A DNA stretch of 64,000 nucleotides from Symsagittifera roscoffensis (Eukaryota; Xenacoelomorpha; Acoela; Convolutidae): assembly GCF_963678635.1 (NCBI RefSeq), contig NC_087065.1:36731888-36795887 (forward strand), written 5' to 3'. Made by a program: the position numbers and the translations under genes. The notes under the pieces are model-generated. The model did no database searches, had not been told where the DNA came from, and saw only the letters and a program-made list of their open reading frames with translations. Shown in pieces: positions 46,601 to 60,222 of the stretch; within the stretch, counting starts at the first letter, position 1; each line of letters opens with the position of its first letter.

Positions 46601-49600
46601 TTGGTGCTCGATTGCTAATATTTTATAATATCTTTCTTGAATGGACTTGTACATACTGCTTAAAATTAATACCCTCTTTTAGATAAAGTTAATTAATTGT
46701 TAATCAGACTTTGATATTCTTTTTTGAATTAAGTTCTGTTTCAGTGGTGATGCGAAGCTCTGCTTCGCCTTTTTAGAGATTTTTGTTTTTCAATAAGTAA
46801 TCAATCAAAGCGTGTCCAAGACTAGACTTCGTCAATCAAGACGTGCAAAAGGAAAAATTGAAAAAAAAACCTTTAACTGTCCAATGTCAAGTAAGACAAC
46901 ATAACTTACGAATAGAATTACATCTATTCATCATTGAAAATAAATATTTTATTCACTATCCGGCCGCGGAAAACGATTGGGAAAAATGTTTTTTTTTCTT
47001 GGTTGCAATGGTGCAAGGTATCGCTCTCTGGTTTAGTTCGGACGTTCTGGAATGATGTCGGATATAAGATTGATGACCACTCGAAGTGATCATTTTCGTG
47101 AATATATTTTTATCCTTCTTGCGACTAATAGTAATAAACGCAGTGAAGACTCTTATATAGGTCATGATGATTTTGTTTTTTTTTGTGGAAAAAGTCTTTA
47201 AAGGTGCATAAAAGTCTAATAACTGCAGATGTGCATTCATACATATTGATGCATTTATAAATCACTTAGGTATATATGCACCTTTTGAGTTGAATTGAAA
47301 TTCATCTGCTGAAAGTGACGTAAATATAGTCGAGTCTCGATTTAACGTACCTCTTTGGGCGGTCGAAAAATGTACGCTTACTTGAGGCTTACGTTAAATC
47401 AAGGTCAAGAAAAAAAGTGTTTTAATGAATTTTATTCATCTATGATTGTTACACGAGTGTCAACATCAAAATATCTGAGCAGTGATGACTGTTGCTTCTT
47501 CGTGATGACTGTTGCTCCTTCAGTTGCCTGCAGTTTTTTGAATTTTTTTCCATACCTGCTCTTGAAATTGGCTAAGAAACTTTTGCTTGCCCGAAGACTT
47601 GTGGTTATTCAGTTCTTCTGCAATTTCTTTAGCCTTTTATAGCTTTATATCACCACTAATTTTTTTGTTGTAGCTTCGAATTCATTGAAGCCATGCATAA
47701 AGTTTCTCATCGATTTTCGGATAGCTGCTGAGTTGAGATATTTTCTTTCTGATATCGCTGAGTCGAATAGAGCGGTAATGTCGTTTTATTTTTTTTCAGT
47801 ATTGTATCCAAAGATGATTTTGTAGCTAGAGTTATACCGAATAGTGGTATCCTGAATCAATATCCGGTTATCAGGCAACTTTTTGATTTCGGCACGGATA
47901 TCTTGTAAAACTGCACCGGGTAAAAACCGGATACTGACCGCGGTTTTGGACAAAAAAAAACATTCGAGAAATTTTGTATTCAAATTTAGTGTATAACATG
48001 ATTCAATCAAAATTTAGAAGATTATCATATAAAATTACCAGTTTTTCACATAAATCTGGTTTCTCGAAGAAAAAAAACTGTTTTTTTTTGCAGTTTTTGA
48101 CGCAATTAAATTTTTTACATACATTTACATTGAGTTCGATCAATTATTTCATCAACTCTACATTTTTCCGGTGCATCCGGTAAGTTTTTTCATCCGGTGT
48201 TTTCAAAAATGCGTGCCGGGCACATCTCTAATTGTAGCCTGATCAAAACATTTGCAAATACTCGCTTTTGCTTCATGATGTGTCTTTACAGCGTTGTATG
48301 CAATGATAATTGCTTGTTTCTCCTCCGCGGTGCGTGATCTTTGTTTTGCTGCACTCATGCCGCCGTATACGATTTTCACATAACCCAACTGAAGAAATGC
48401 GCTAAATGGAGGTTTATTTGCATAGCAAACATTGCATTTGTTCCAGTGCATCAATTACGAAATATGGAGATTCTACGTTTTATCAAAACTACGTTAAATC
48501 AAGGTTTTACTAAGGGGAAAATTTGGTATCGTAGAAGGAATTACAAAAAATCGAGGCGTACGTTAATTCTGGGGTTTGCTAAATCGACTGGACTGTAGCA
48601 CTCTCCAAATACGAACGTGGAAATGGCGCGAAAAAACGAACGATTTTTAGTTTCGAAAGTGGAATTTAATTTTTTGATTTCAGCGGAATAAAAGTTTTAC
48701 CTGTTGATCCAGTTTTCTCAATTTGGGTGAATGTTATCAAAAAAGCGCCCATCAGAAATCGTTCTAGATACTCAAAGAGCTTAAAGGGCATCTATTTGTT
48801 TCTTGGAAATTCGTAAGTTGCAATTTTTCAACAAAGTCATTGTTTTTTGTTTACTTGTGTTCATTTTTCTTTTCCAATCTTCGATTGGCTATATTAGTTA
48901 AAAGGCGTTGAATAATGCGAAGCTTTGCCGCTGGGTTGTGCAAAGTCTAATTTGTCTAGTAGATAGTTTGGTGAACCTCCTCATGCCGAGGAGCCATAGA
49001 TCAATAATATACGACCACAGCTTCATGTAAATAGATATTGCTTTGCCCCTAAACCGACTGTAGAGAGAGGGGGGTGGGGAATAGATTGTAAGGCTGATGC
49101 AAGTTTTTAATTACTCGGATTTCATCCGAATTTAATAAGATCTAACTGAAAAAGCCTATTGCAAGTTTTCAATCGTATCGGAAAGACTTTTCCTACACAA
49201 TCTGTGTACAAGTTGAGCAACTTGTGCAACAACAAGGTGAACACTTTGTGTAGCAAAATCCATGAATCATTTTTGACTTAGCCGCTATTTTGTATTAATA
49301 TTCAATAACCGATTTGGCGTAGACGTAACGCCTGTACTTTGGACTCTAAAGGCCGCAGGTTGGAACCTCAGTAGTACGTGTACCCTTTGCAAACTGCAAA
49401 TTTTCAGCTTAAATTTTCGGATTTTAAATCAAATTTTCTTCAATATATTTTTTCGCGTCATCTCGTGTTCTGATGGCTTAGGTTGCACTGACAGGACTTT
49501 GATTGAAAGCTCTGTGGGTTTAAATAGACTTGAAAAACAATTTTGTAATTTGAAAAAAAAATGAAATTTTCTATTGTTTATTTATTTTGCACATAATCAT

Positions 49601-52600
49601 AAACAATTAACGAGTGGAAATTTTTGTTTACCGTTTTTCGACGATGAAGTTCATTCCAGGAACGCGGATCATGTGAAAGTTTTCCGAGTATATTTCTTTC
49701 TTATCGAAGTAGTGCAACGCAACGCTCGGCTTCGTGATTGCTTTAAAAAAGCTCTGACGAAAACACGAAATGCAGTTAAACCATTCCAAGTTTATTTTTA
49801 AATTGAATAGTTTTATTATTATTAATGACTTCGCTAAAAATAACTATAAAAATATATATATACAGCGCCATTTGTGCAATCAAACAGAAGGTTAATTCTA
49901 AAGTACATGTACTTGTCATGGTTTCGTTTTATATTTCTGTGGATCAATTGAGCAATCTCCCCCCGTAATGACCAATTGAGCTATCCCCCCCCCCCCTCAA
50001 GCAAAAGCGGTAAAACGCTACAAAAAAGTCAAAAAACGCAATTAGTTGCTTAATGTGTTCGTAGCACGCAATCAATTGAGCGACTGAAGTTTATTTTATA
50101 TGAGTTTCGAGAAAAACGTTGAAAAAGAAGAAATCGAAATTTATCTAAAAAATTTTTTCTTGCAAATTTTTAGTGGGGCGACCATTGCCTCATCGAGAAA
50201 GCGACTTACCAGTGTTGTTGCTCTAGCCTTGTATCTGAATATCAAAAACTGTTCTCCGCAGTACATTAAAATTGTACACAATATGCTTTTTTCCATTAAG
50301 GACAGAAAAAAGTCGCTTTATGTGCCTCAGTTTTTTGTGATTTTTTTCACTCTGAATAAAATTTTTGAGCTTTGATATTGTATATTTTGGCGTTCCCTTA
50401 TCGTTAAAGAATCTGGTTTATGATTACATCATTCCAACTATTTTGAAGTGGTTAGAAACATGTCTCAAGTACCTATTGAGCTATCTTGATTTTTCTTATT
50501 ATTAAGAGTAATGAACATAGTGAGTACTCTTATATAGGTCTTGCTGTTTTTTTTAGGAAAAAGTTGAAATTTGTTCACGCTCAATTTTGATTTTTCTCGG
50601 TTTGACTTGTGATTTCTTTTTAAGATCATTGCAGTTCTATTGTTAAAAGGAAGGCAAACTCCAATATCGAACAGCAAAATTCTAAAGATCATGAAAAACG
50701 TGATCGACTTCTAATTTCGAAAGTGGAAATTATTAATCAAATTTCCCAGCGAAATATAAGTTTTACCTATTGATCCAGTTTTCTCAATTTGGTTTAATTT
50801 GAAAGAAAAATTGTCCAGCATATATTGTTATACAAATCCAAAGAGCTTAAAGCCATCTAATTTCTTCGAAATTCAAATGATGAAGGGTTTTGAAAAAACA
50901 AGTCTTTTTTTCAGCGTTCATTACTCTCTTCCAACTGTCAGTTGACTATGTTTGTTTTAGCATCAAGAGAAGTCCATCACCTGTCAAGCGCGTAAGAAAG
51001 ATATATGAGCAGTTAAATTATAAAACAATACAATTATTATCAAATAAATTAAACTATTTAATACCGATGCTTCATACTTTTAGGGCTCCCGATCTCGCTC
51101 GCGCAGCAGGTAAAAAACTTTCCATAGACCCAGGTTAATTATTTTGAATTTGTTTTGTGAGTTTAATTTTTTATTTAGGCGAAGAACCAGAACACCACCT
51201 AGTCCCAGGTAAGCATTTGGAAAAATTGAGAGCATGCGTTTTGAGAATGATGAACCAAAGAGAAGTCTGCGAAATTGGTGCTTTGTTTGTTAATCCCTTT
51301 AAAATCGTTAATATATTTTCAGGGGTCGAAGAAGCCGTTCGGGACCAAGAAGATCGAGATCGCCCCCTAGAAGATACGACAACAAGGTATGCAATTTTTT
51401 CAACTATTGTTCTCAACACTGTTTCCTCATCTCTGTTTGCTAAAGTAGAAACGTCTTCAGTGTGTATGTATTATAATCCATTCACTTTAGACGAATGCGC
51501 CTCCTAATAGATGCATCGGAGTGTTTGGTCTCAGTCTGTCGACTAGAGAGGAGACTTTGATCAAGCTGTTCGACAGGTATCCTGGATTTGAAAGTGTCAA
51601 ACTGGTGAAAGAGTTCGCCACTGGACGATCAAGGGGATTCGCATTTATTACATACGAATCAAAAGACGATGCGGCCTATGTAAGTAGATTTTTATTCCCA
51701 AATTTTCATTGGAGAAAATGAGGAATTTGTACTGGCGAGAACTGGTTTTCTTTATTCTATTAAAAAAATAGCCAGGGTTCTCATTTATCTTGTACACTCA
51801 AATTTGTTTTTTTTTGCTTGATTAGGCGAGAGAAAAATGCAATGGACAAGATATTGATGGTCACCCTGTAAGAATTGACTTTTCTGCTAACGATATGCGA
51901 AAAAGGCCCTTCAGATCGCCTCCACGGTAAGGATGAAAAGAAGCTTTAATTCTTGCCATCTTGTGCTTGTGTGTTTCTTTTGTTTTAAGTGTTGGCTAAT
52001 GAATGCATGTGTGTTGTCTTGGTCTACATGTGATTGAATGTTTAATGGCTTTAAATAACTACTTATTGATTACACTAGCGAGCAGCTAGTGTTTTAGTAC
52101 GAACCTTACTAAAAGTGTTCATCAAAAGCACGACCTCCCAAATAAAAGTGTTCATCAAAAGTGTTTACTTGCGAGCTTTTTTGCTATAATCATGATCTGT
52201 AGCACTGGAAAATTTATAGAATTTGTTCTCGGCTTTTTTCGCGACTAGTGTTTGTGATGGACTAAGCGTCTGTGGCTAAGTGGATAGTGCGTGAGACTCA
52301 CTTAATCTAGGTCGTAGGTTCGAGTCGGAGACGTAGCCGAATTTTTACTAACTAATTCGAAGCTTATTTTTACTTTTTATTGCACTTTTTAGAACTCAAC
52401 AGCCGTTTTTTTGTCGTGTTCTCGCTAGTGTTTGCGAAGCTCAACTTCGCCTCTGTGTTAAAATTGTTTACATCGGGATTTTTTCAGGCTTCATTTTGTT
52501 CCATGACAAGCAGCTTGAATTGATCAAACTTGACAAGCAGCATGTTTTAATCAATTCTTGAATTGTTATACACAAAAAAAGCCAGTTGCTAAGGAAGTAT

Positions 52601-55600
52601 AGAAAACACTTCCATCGGAGTTTTTCAAGCCATAATATTGGTTTTGGTGGTGTACTAGTAAAAAATGTCCTAACTGTGGATAAAATTGGAGCTTAGTATG
52701 CCTATATAGTGAAGTAAGATGAAGGAAGAAATTGTTTTTGGCTGTCAACTTGCTATACTTATAAGTCGGGATTGAATTTCTTCTCATAAGAGAGTGAGTT
52801 ACAAAAAAGTTCAGATTTTGCTCTGACTTCTGCAGAATCGGACCTAATGTAATAAATAAAAACGCATGAACATGGCTGATATCTTGATACCAAACGGAAA
52901 CAAAATTGTCTATATTTCTAGAAAACATTTTCCCGTAAAATTCTATGTATCCTATGCTTCCACCATAAATAGCAGTTTTTTCGCATGTTTCTTACTTTGA
53001 ATAATCGCGTTTCCCCGGACTCGCGTTGTAGTTTTGATTATCCGATGGCGTAATTATTCAAAATTAGAAACATGCGAAAAAACTTCAATACATAGTGTAA
53101 GCATACGATACATAGAAGTCTACAAGAAGACGTTTTTTTTACCTATAGACAAATTTGGGTGATATGTTACAATAGGTGTTAATTTTGAGTGTAGTGCATG
53201 TATTAAATTTGAGAGCTATAATGCATAATATAGTCATTTCATTTTCAATCAATTATACTACTACTACTACTAAGATAGTTATTGTAAATACATTATTCTG
53301 CCAGATGAAATGCTACTCAAAAATTAAATTTTTCACTTCTTTTGCATAAAAAATGGCTTTTGAAATAATTATGACTGATATGCGAAGTATAGCAAAAAGC
53401 GATCCAGCTATTCAAATTGAACCTACCACATATTGTAATATTTCACCTAAATTTGTTGTTACTTGCACAGTCAAAGGCTATCCTTGTTGTTCCGATGCGA
53501 AAATAACGGAATGTTTGTTCTCGGGGTGGGTTTTTTTCTTCAGACAAATTTCTACTTTTTAAATAGCCATTTTTGGCGGATTTTTAAAAAATCATTCAAA
53601 ATATATTGTTGTCCTGAGCTTAAATTCAAAAACATATTTCACCTTTGGTCATTTGTTATGGTGGTTTAAATATTGCGATTTTGGCCAATTTGGGACAAAT
53701 AAAGCTTAAGCGGAGATTTAATCCGTCTTAGAAATCGTTCCAAATTGGTTCAAGGAAGATTATATGCCATCATTGATTTGTTAATGGGAGCAAAATCTAT
53801 CACTTTGTACTTTATATGGCTTGTGGGGGGGATGTTTTTCACAAAGAAATCTCAAATATAAAAATATTTTCATCTATCTATCTTTATCTATCTATCTATA
53901 TCTATCTCTATATATATATATATATATATCTATCTATCTATATCTATACTATATTTGAATGCGAGTGAGAGCTATCTCCCATGTTTAAGCATAATAATTT
54001 TGCATGTTTAACAAAAGAATTATTTCACATTCAAGCTATATCGTATATTGCAATGGTTAAGATTTTTTTCGATTTCCCAGTTTAAACTTAGTGCTTATTT
54101 CATCGAGTTTAAAATTAGCAACCCAATAGTAGGATGTTCTCAGAGTTTTCCCAGGTTTTGCGATTCTGGCTTCCATATATGAATAACCAAATCCTTTTAG
54201 CTTACGAGATAGTCAATTTTCTTTAATTTAGAAATTTCTCAATTTTTGTAATTCTCCCTCTGTAGTTGGGTGCTCTCAGGGTACTCTCAGGGGTTACGAA
54301 TCTTGCCTCCAGTTCTCACTTCTCAAATCCTTCTAGTTTTCGAGATATGACGTTTTTTTGTATTTTTAAAAAAATTTCAGAAAACTTAGATATAAGAAAT
54401 TTCACAAAATTGGAAGTTACCATCTCTGTGTTGAGACTCTGTTGGGGTACTTCGCGAGTTTTGCCTCCAAATATGACTGCTCGAATCCTTGTAGCTTTTG
54501 AGATATGACGTTTTTTATGATTTTCTCCGAAATTTTCAAAAAACTTAGATTTTAAAATTTTCCAAAAATTTGAAGATCTTAATCCTGTTATTGGAAACTG
54601 TGAGGGTACTCTCAGGGGTTTGCGAATCTGCCCCTGAATAAGGCTGCTCAAATTTTTGTAGGTTTCGTAATATGACGTTTTTTAGTTTTTTTTTTTTTCA
54701 GAAAACGTAGGTATAAAAAATTTCAAAAAACTTGAAATTACCATCTATGCAGTCAGACTCTGTCAGGGTACTCTCAGGAGTTGCGATTTTTTTGCCTCCA
54801 AATATGACTGCTCAAAACTTTGCAGTTTTCCATATATGACGTTTTTTGTGATTTTTTGAAATGCCTAACCTGTAGTTGGGGACAGTCAGAGTAATCTCAG
54901 GGTTGTAAATTTCGCCTCCAATTAAGAATGCCCAAATCATTTTTGTTTAGATTTGACTTTTTTTTTATTTTTTTTTTGGAATTTTCCGAAAACTCAAATT
55001 ACAAAATAATTCGTTAAAGTGAAGTTCCCAACCCTGTAGTCGTGTACTTTCAAAGATTGCGAATATTGAATATTGCCATCAAAAAAGACTGCTCAAATTT
55101 TGGTAGTTTTCGAGATATGAATACCTTTTTAAAGAAAACTTCAGGTGAAGTTACTCACAATTTGAATTTCCCAACGTTGTAAGTGGGTACTGTAAGAGCA
55201 CTCTTTTTGAGGCCAAATTAAGTCTGTCTGTCTACCTGCTTTTTTAAATTAATTTGATTATGTCTGGCTGCCCGTCGCCTAATTTTTCAAATTTCATCTA
55301 TTATCACTTCTCTATCTTATATATATTTAAATGCGGGCTTCACTATCTCGCCATTTTTAAGCTTTTTCAACATACTATTTTTGCATGGTTAACAAAAGAA
55401 TTATTTCACATTCAAGCTATATCGTATATTGCAATGGTTAAGATTTTTTTCGATTTCCCAGTTTAAATTTAGTGCTTATTTCATCAAGTTTAAAATTAGC
55501 AACCCAATAGTAGGATGTTGTCAGAGTTTTCCCAGGTTTTGCGATTCTGGCTACCATATATGAATAACCAAATCCTTTTAGTTTACGAGATAGTCAATTT

Positions 55601-58600
55601 TCGAGATTTTTCTAAAATTTCTAGAAAATTTAATTTAGAAAAATTTCTAAATTTTTGAAATTCTCCCTCTGTAGTTGGGTGCTGTCAGAGTACTCTCAGG
55701 GGTTACGAATCTTGCCTCCAATTCTCACTTCTCAAATCCTTCTAGTTTTCGAGATATGACGTTTTTTTGTGTTTTTTAAAAAAATTTCAGAAAACTTAGA
55801 TATAAGAAATTTCACAAAATTGGAAGTTACCATCTCTGTGGTGAGACTCTGTTGGGGTACTTCGCGAGTTTTGCCTCCAAATATGACTGCTCGAATCCTT
55901 GTAGCTTTTGAGATATGACGTTTTTTATGATTTTCTCCGAAATTTTCAAAAAACTAGATTTTAAAATTTTCCAAAAATTTGAAGATCTTAATCCTGTTAT
56001 TGGAAACTGTGAGGGTACTCTCAGGGGTTTGCGAATCTGCCCCTGAATAAGGCTGCTCAAATTCTTGTAGGTTTCGGGATATGACGTTTTTTAGGTTTTT
56101 TTTTTCAGAAAACGTAGGTATAGAAAATTTCACAAAACTTGAAATTACCATCTATGTAGTCAGACTCTGTCAGGGTACTCTCAGGAGTTGCGATTTTTTT
56201 GCCTCCAAATATGACTGCTTAAAACTTTGTAGTTTTCCATATATGACGTTTTTTGTGATTTTTTGAAATGCCTAACCTGTAGTTGGGGACAGTCAGAGTA
56301 ATCTCAGGGTTGTAAATTTGGCCTCCAATTAAGAATGCCCAAATCGTTTTTGTTTAGATTTGACTTTTTTGTGATTTTTTTTTTGGAATTTTCCGAAAAC
56401 TCAAATTACAAAATAATTCGTTAAAGTGAAGTTCCCAACCCTGTAGTCGTGTACTTTCAAAGATTGCGAATATTGAATATTGCCATCAAAAAAGACTGCT
56501 CAAATTTTGGTAGTTTTCGAGATATGAATACCTTTTTAAAGAAAACTTCAGGTGAAGTTACTCACAATTTGAATTTCCCAACGTTGTAAGTGGGTACTGT
56601 AAGAGCACTGTTTTCGAGGCCAAATTAAGTCTGTCTGTCTACCTGCTTTTTTAAATTAATTTGATTATGTCTGGCTACCCGTCGCCTAATTTTTCAAATT
56701 TCATCTATTATCACTTCTCTATCTTATATATATTTAAATGCGGGATTCACTATCTCGCCATTTTTAAGCTTTTTCAACATACTATTTTTGCATGGTTAAC
56801 AAAAGAATTATTTCACATTCAAGCTATATCGTATATTGCAATGGTTAAGATTTTTTTCGATTTCCCAGTTTAAATTTAGTGCTTATTTCATCAAGTTTAA
56901 AATTAGCAACCCCATAGTAGGATGTTGTCAGAGTTTTCCCAGGTTTTGCGATTCTGGCTTCCATATATGAATAACCAAATCCTTTTAGTTTACGAGATAG
57001 TCAATTTTCGAGATTTTTCTAAAATTTCTAGAAAATTTAATTTAGAAAAATTTCTCAATTTTTGAAATTCTCCCTCTGTAGTTGGGTGCTTTCAGAGTAC
57101 TCTCAGGGATTGCGAATCTTGCCTCCAATTCTCACTTCTCAAATCCTTGTAGTTTTCGAGATATGACGTTTTTTGTATTTTTTAAAAAAAATTTCAGAAA
57201 ACTTAGATATAAGAAATTTCACAAAGTTTGAATCTACCATCTCTGTGGTGAGACTCTGTTGGGGTACTTCGCGAGTTTTGCCTCCAAATATGACTGCTCG
57301 AATCCTTGTAGCTTTTGAGATATGACTTTTTTTATGATTTTCTCCGAAATTTTCAAAAACTTATATTTTAAAATTTTCCAAAAATTTGAAGATCTTAATC
57401 CTGTTATTGGAAACTGTGAGGGTACTCTCAGGGGTTTGAGAATCTGCCTCTGAATAAGGCTGCTCAAATTCTTGTAGGTTTCGGGATATGACGTTTTTTT
57501 TAGGTTTTTTTTTTCAGAAAACGTAGGTATAAAAATTTTCACAAAACTGGAAATTACCATCTATGTAGTCAGACTCTGTCAGGGTACTCTCAGGAGTTGC
57601 GATTTTTGCCTCCAAATATGACTGCTCAAAACTTTGTAGTTTTCCATATATGAAGTTTTTTGTGATTTGTTTAAATGCCTAATCTGTAGTGGGGGACAGT
57701 CAGAGTAATCTCAGGGGTTGTAATTTTGGCCTCCAATTAAGAATGCCCAAATCATTTTTGTTTAGATTTGACTTTTTTGTGATTTTCTTTTGGAATTTGC
57801 CGAAAACTCAAATTACAAAATAATTTGTTAAAGTGAAATTCCCAACCCTGTAGTCATGTACTTTCAAAGATTGCGAATATTGAATATTGCCATCAAAAAA
57901 GACTGCTCAAATTTTGGTAGTTTTCGAGATATGAATACCTTTTAAAGAAAACTTCAGGTGAAGTTACTCACAATTTTAATTTCCCAACGTTGTAAGTGGG
58001 TACTGTAAGAGCACTCTCAGGAGTTGCAAATCTTGCGTCCAAATTGGACTGCTCAATTGCTTTCAGTTTCGAATATGTGACGTTTCTTAGTTCATTTTTA
58101 ATTTTTCGAAGAACTTATATAAAACTTCAGAAAATTTTATGGTCCTTCAAAATTTGTATAAAAAACTTTGCTAAATTTTTTTTTACGAACCCTGTAATTG
58201 GGTGCTGTCAGAGTACACTCAAAAAATAGTTTTTTGAGTTGTCGAAAATTCGAACCTAGTTTTTTTATTACATATAGTTTTTTTGTTATTACTGCTCCAC
58301 AGACCTTAAAAGGCAGTCGGAACATTCAGGGCTTCGCACTGATACGAGCAGTCTTGTTTCGGTTTATTAGTCAAATATCAGCCTTGTACAAGCGTTTCCA
58401 TTTATTACTTAAGGTTGCATGATTATATCATGGCTCGGATCTGTGCTGTAGCACCCGCAAAATAAAAGCTGCTTTTAGACGCCCTATTAGTGGAATTTCT
58501 TGACTTAGCTTGGCTTACAGAATAGAATTTTGTGGAATTACTGAAAAAAGTTAATGGGCTTCAATTTTTTCATTACTATCGTTTTCTATTCATTAATTTT

Positions 58601-60182
58601 TTTTCTGATGTAAATTTGAAAATCGAAAATAGAGCATGGTCTGTGCATGTAAATTAATTGGCATGTTTTGTGACTTAGACTAGAGACTGAAAAATAAAAA
58701 GTGATTTTGAATTTAGGATTATTGGGTTCGGATTTAAGAATCGGACATCAGATGAAAGAATTAATCGAAAGAGTTAATTGAATAGGCGCTCACACAGTGA
58801 GGCATTGCGCCGAGAGGAAAATGGCATCGGATAATATAACGTTCGGCTAAGAACATCTTCGGAAAGATGGGAATTGCGTTTGTTAGAGTACTGTACTTAA
58901 AAGGAAAGAGGGAGAGATAAAGAAAGAGGAGAAAAGAGTAGGGAAAGAAAAGAAAACATGAGAATTGTTGGGTGAAAAAGAGTAACGAAAAACCGCTCGT
59001 CGTAATGGTAAGGAATTCATCACCGAGCAAACAAGGACACAAACTTAAATGTGAAAAACAACACTATACTTTTAAAATTTAGTCCAAATACTTAGTTTTT
59101 AAAATGTTTTCAATCCAGAAGCAAAAATATTTGCGCCTTGATTGCATCCGAAACTTTTCAGGTTCCGACGAAGATCTAGGAGCCGAAGCATTGAGCGTCG
59201 AAGATCCATCTCGAGATCACCGCCCAGACGTAAGTACCTTGGCAACTTTGTTTTCGGTGCTGTAACGGACATGTCGATCTTCACTAGGCACGAACGATTA
59301 TTTAGAACATTTTGTAATTATGGAGATGCAATTATATCCCCCCTTTAAAGATGAGTGTCTATTAACTATTAAGCGTAATGAACGTATTGAAGATTCTTAT
59401 ATATGTCTTGGTGATTTTTTTGTTTTTTTTTTCGTAAAGTTTGTTCACGCTCAGCTTTGATTTTGAATTTTGTTTAGGAGTAATGAATCGAAGTTTGCTT
59501 TTCACATTGGTTGTAATTTTACAAGCTTGATTTGTTGAAATTTCTTTTTTTAATGATTTTTTTAATGTCCATCAAATTGATTTTGGCTTCTCTAAAAACA
59601 ACCTGTGTCAAAAGTTTGTACCGCGGGCAGCATAAAAAACGAAAAGGGGATGTAAATGGCGTAAGAGGACTTTGTGTCGTTTCCTTAAGTTTTATTTTCA
59701 AATTTAAAAAAGAAATTTAAAGGTGTCACAATGCAATGCAATTTTGCATGGTGAGCAATCTGACTACTGTAAGCAGGCTTGTTATCCATACCTTACACCC
59801 TTAAGGGTGTAAAGTATGGATGGGTTGTTTTGGTTAAGGCATTCAAGGCTTAACCAACATTCAAGGCTTCGCACTGATACGAGCAGTCTTGTTTCGGTTT
59901 GTTATCCAAATACTACCCATGTGCATTTATTGCTTATGGTTGCATGTTTAGATTAAAGCTCGGATCTGAGCAGTAGCTCCCGCAAATTGGAAGTTGCTTT
60001 TACACGCCCTAGTAATGGAATTTCTTGACTACGGTTGGCTTAAAGAATGTAATTTTTTGGAGTTTCTGAAAAGAAAAACGTTAAAGAAAACGTGAATCGA
60101 AGTTGGCTTTTTACATTTTACAAGCTCGATTTGTTAAAATTTCTTTTTTTTTCCGCTTTTTTATCGGTTTAATAAACTTCGG

Positions 60183-60222
<40 letters not shown>

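Larger units (their letters stand above)
47327..48595 (-). mobile_element. Tigger/pogo-like DNA transposon relic
   Basis: The ends TAGTCGAGTCTCGATTTAAC (47327) and GCTAAATCGACTGGACTG (to 48595) form diverged terminal inverted repeats of the CAGTC...-type. They are flanked by a TA duplication (47325-47326 and 48596-48597), as in the Tc1/mariner-pogo group. The transposase reads on the - strand and is broken: a first helix-turn-helix at 48350-48230, then unrelated sequence, then a second CENP-B-like DNA-binding piece at about 47785-47680. The DDE catalytic domain is not found, so the copy is inactive. Confidence 0.75.

Noticed and set aside
52266-52340. Functional tRNA gene
   Set aside because: A and B boxes fit, but the T stem and acceptor stem do not pair and no 3' end or poly-T terminator is properly placed.
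53956-58230. Short frames in the satellite (for example 55254-55466 and 56661-56873) as genes
   Set aside because: They repeat with the 1.4-kb unit, are short and carry no domain; they are by-products of the array.
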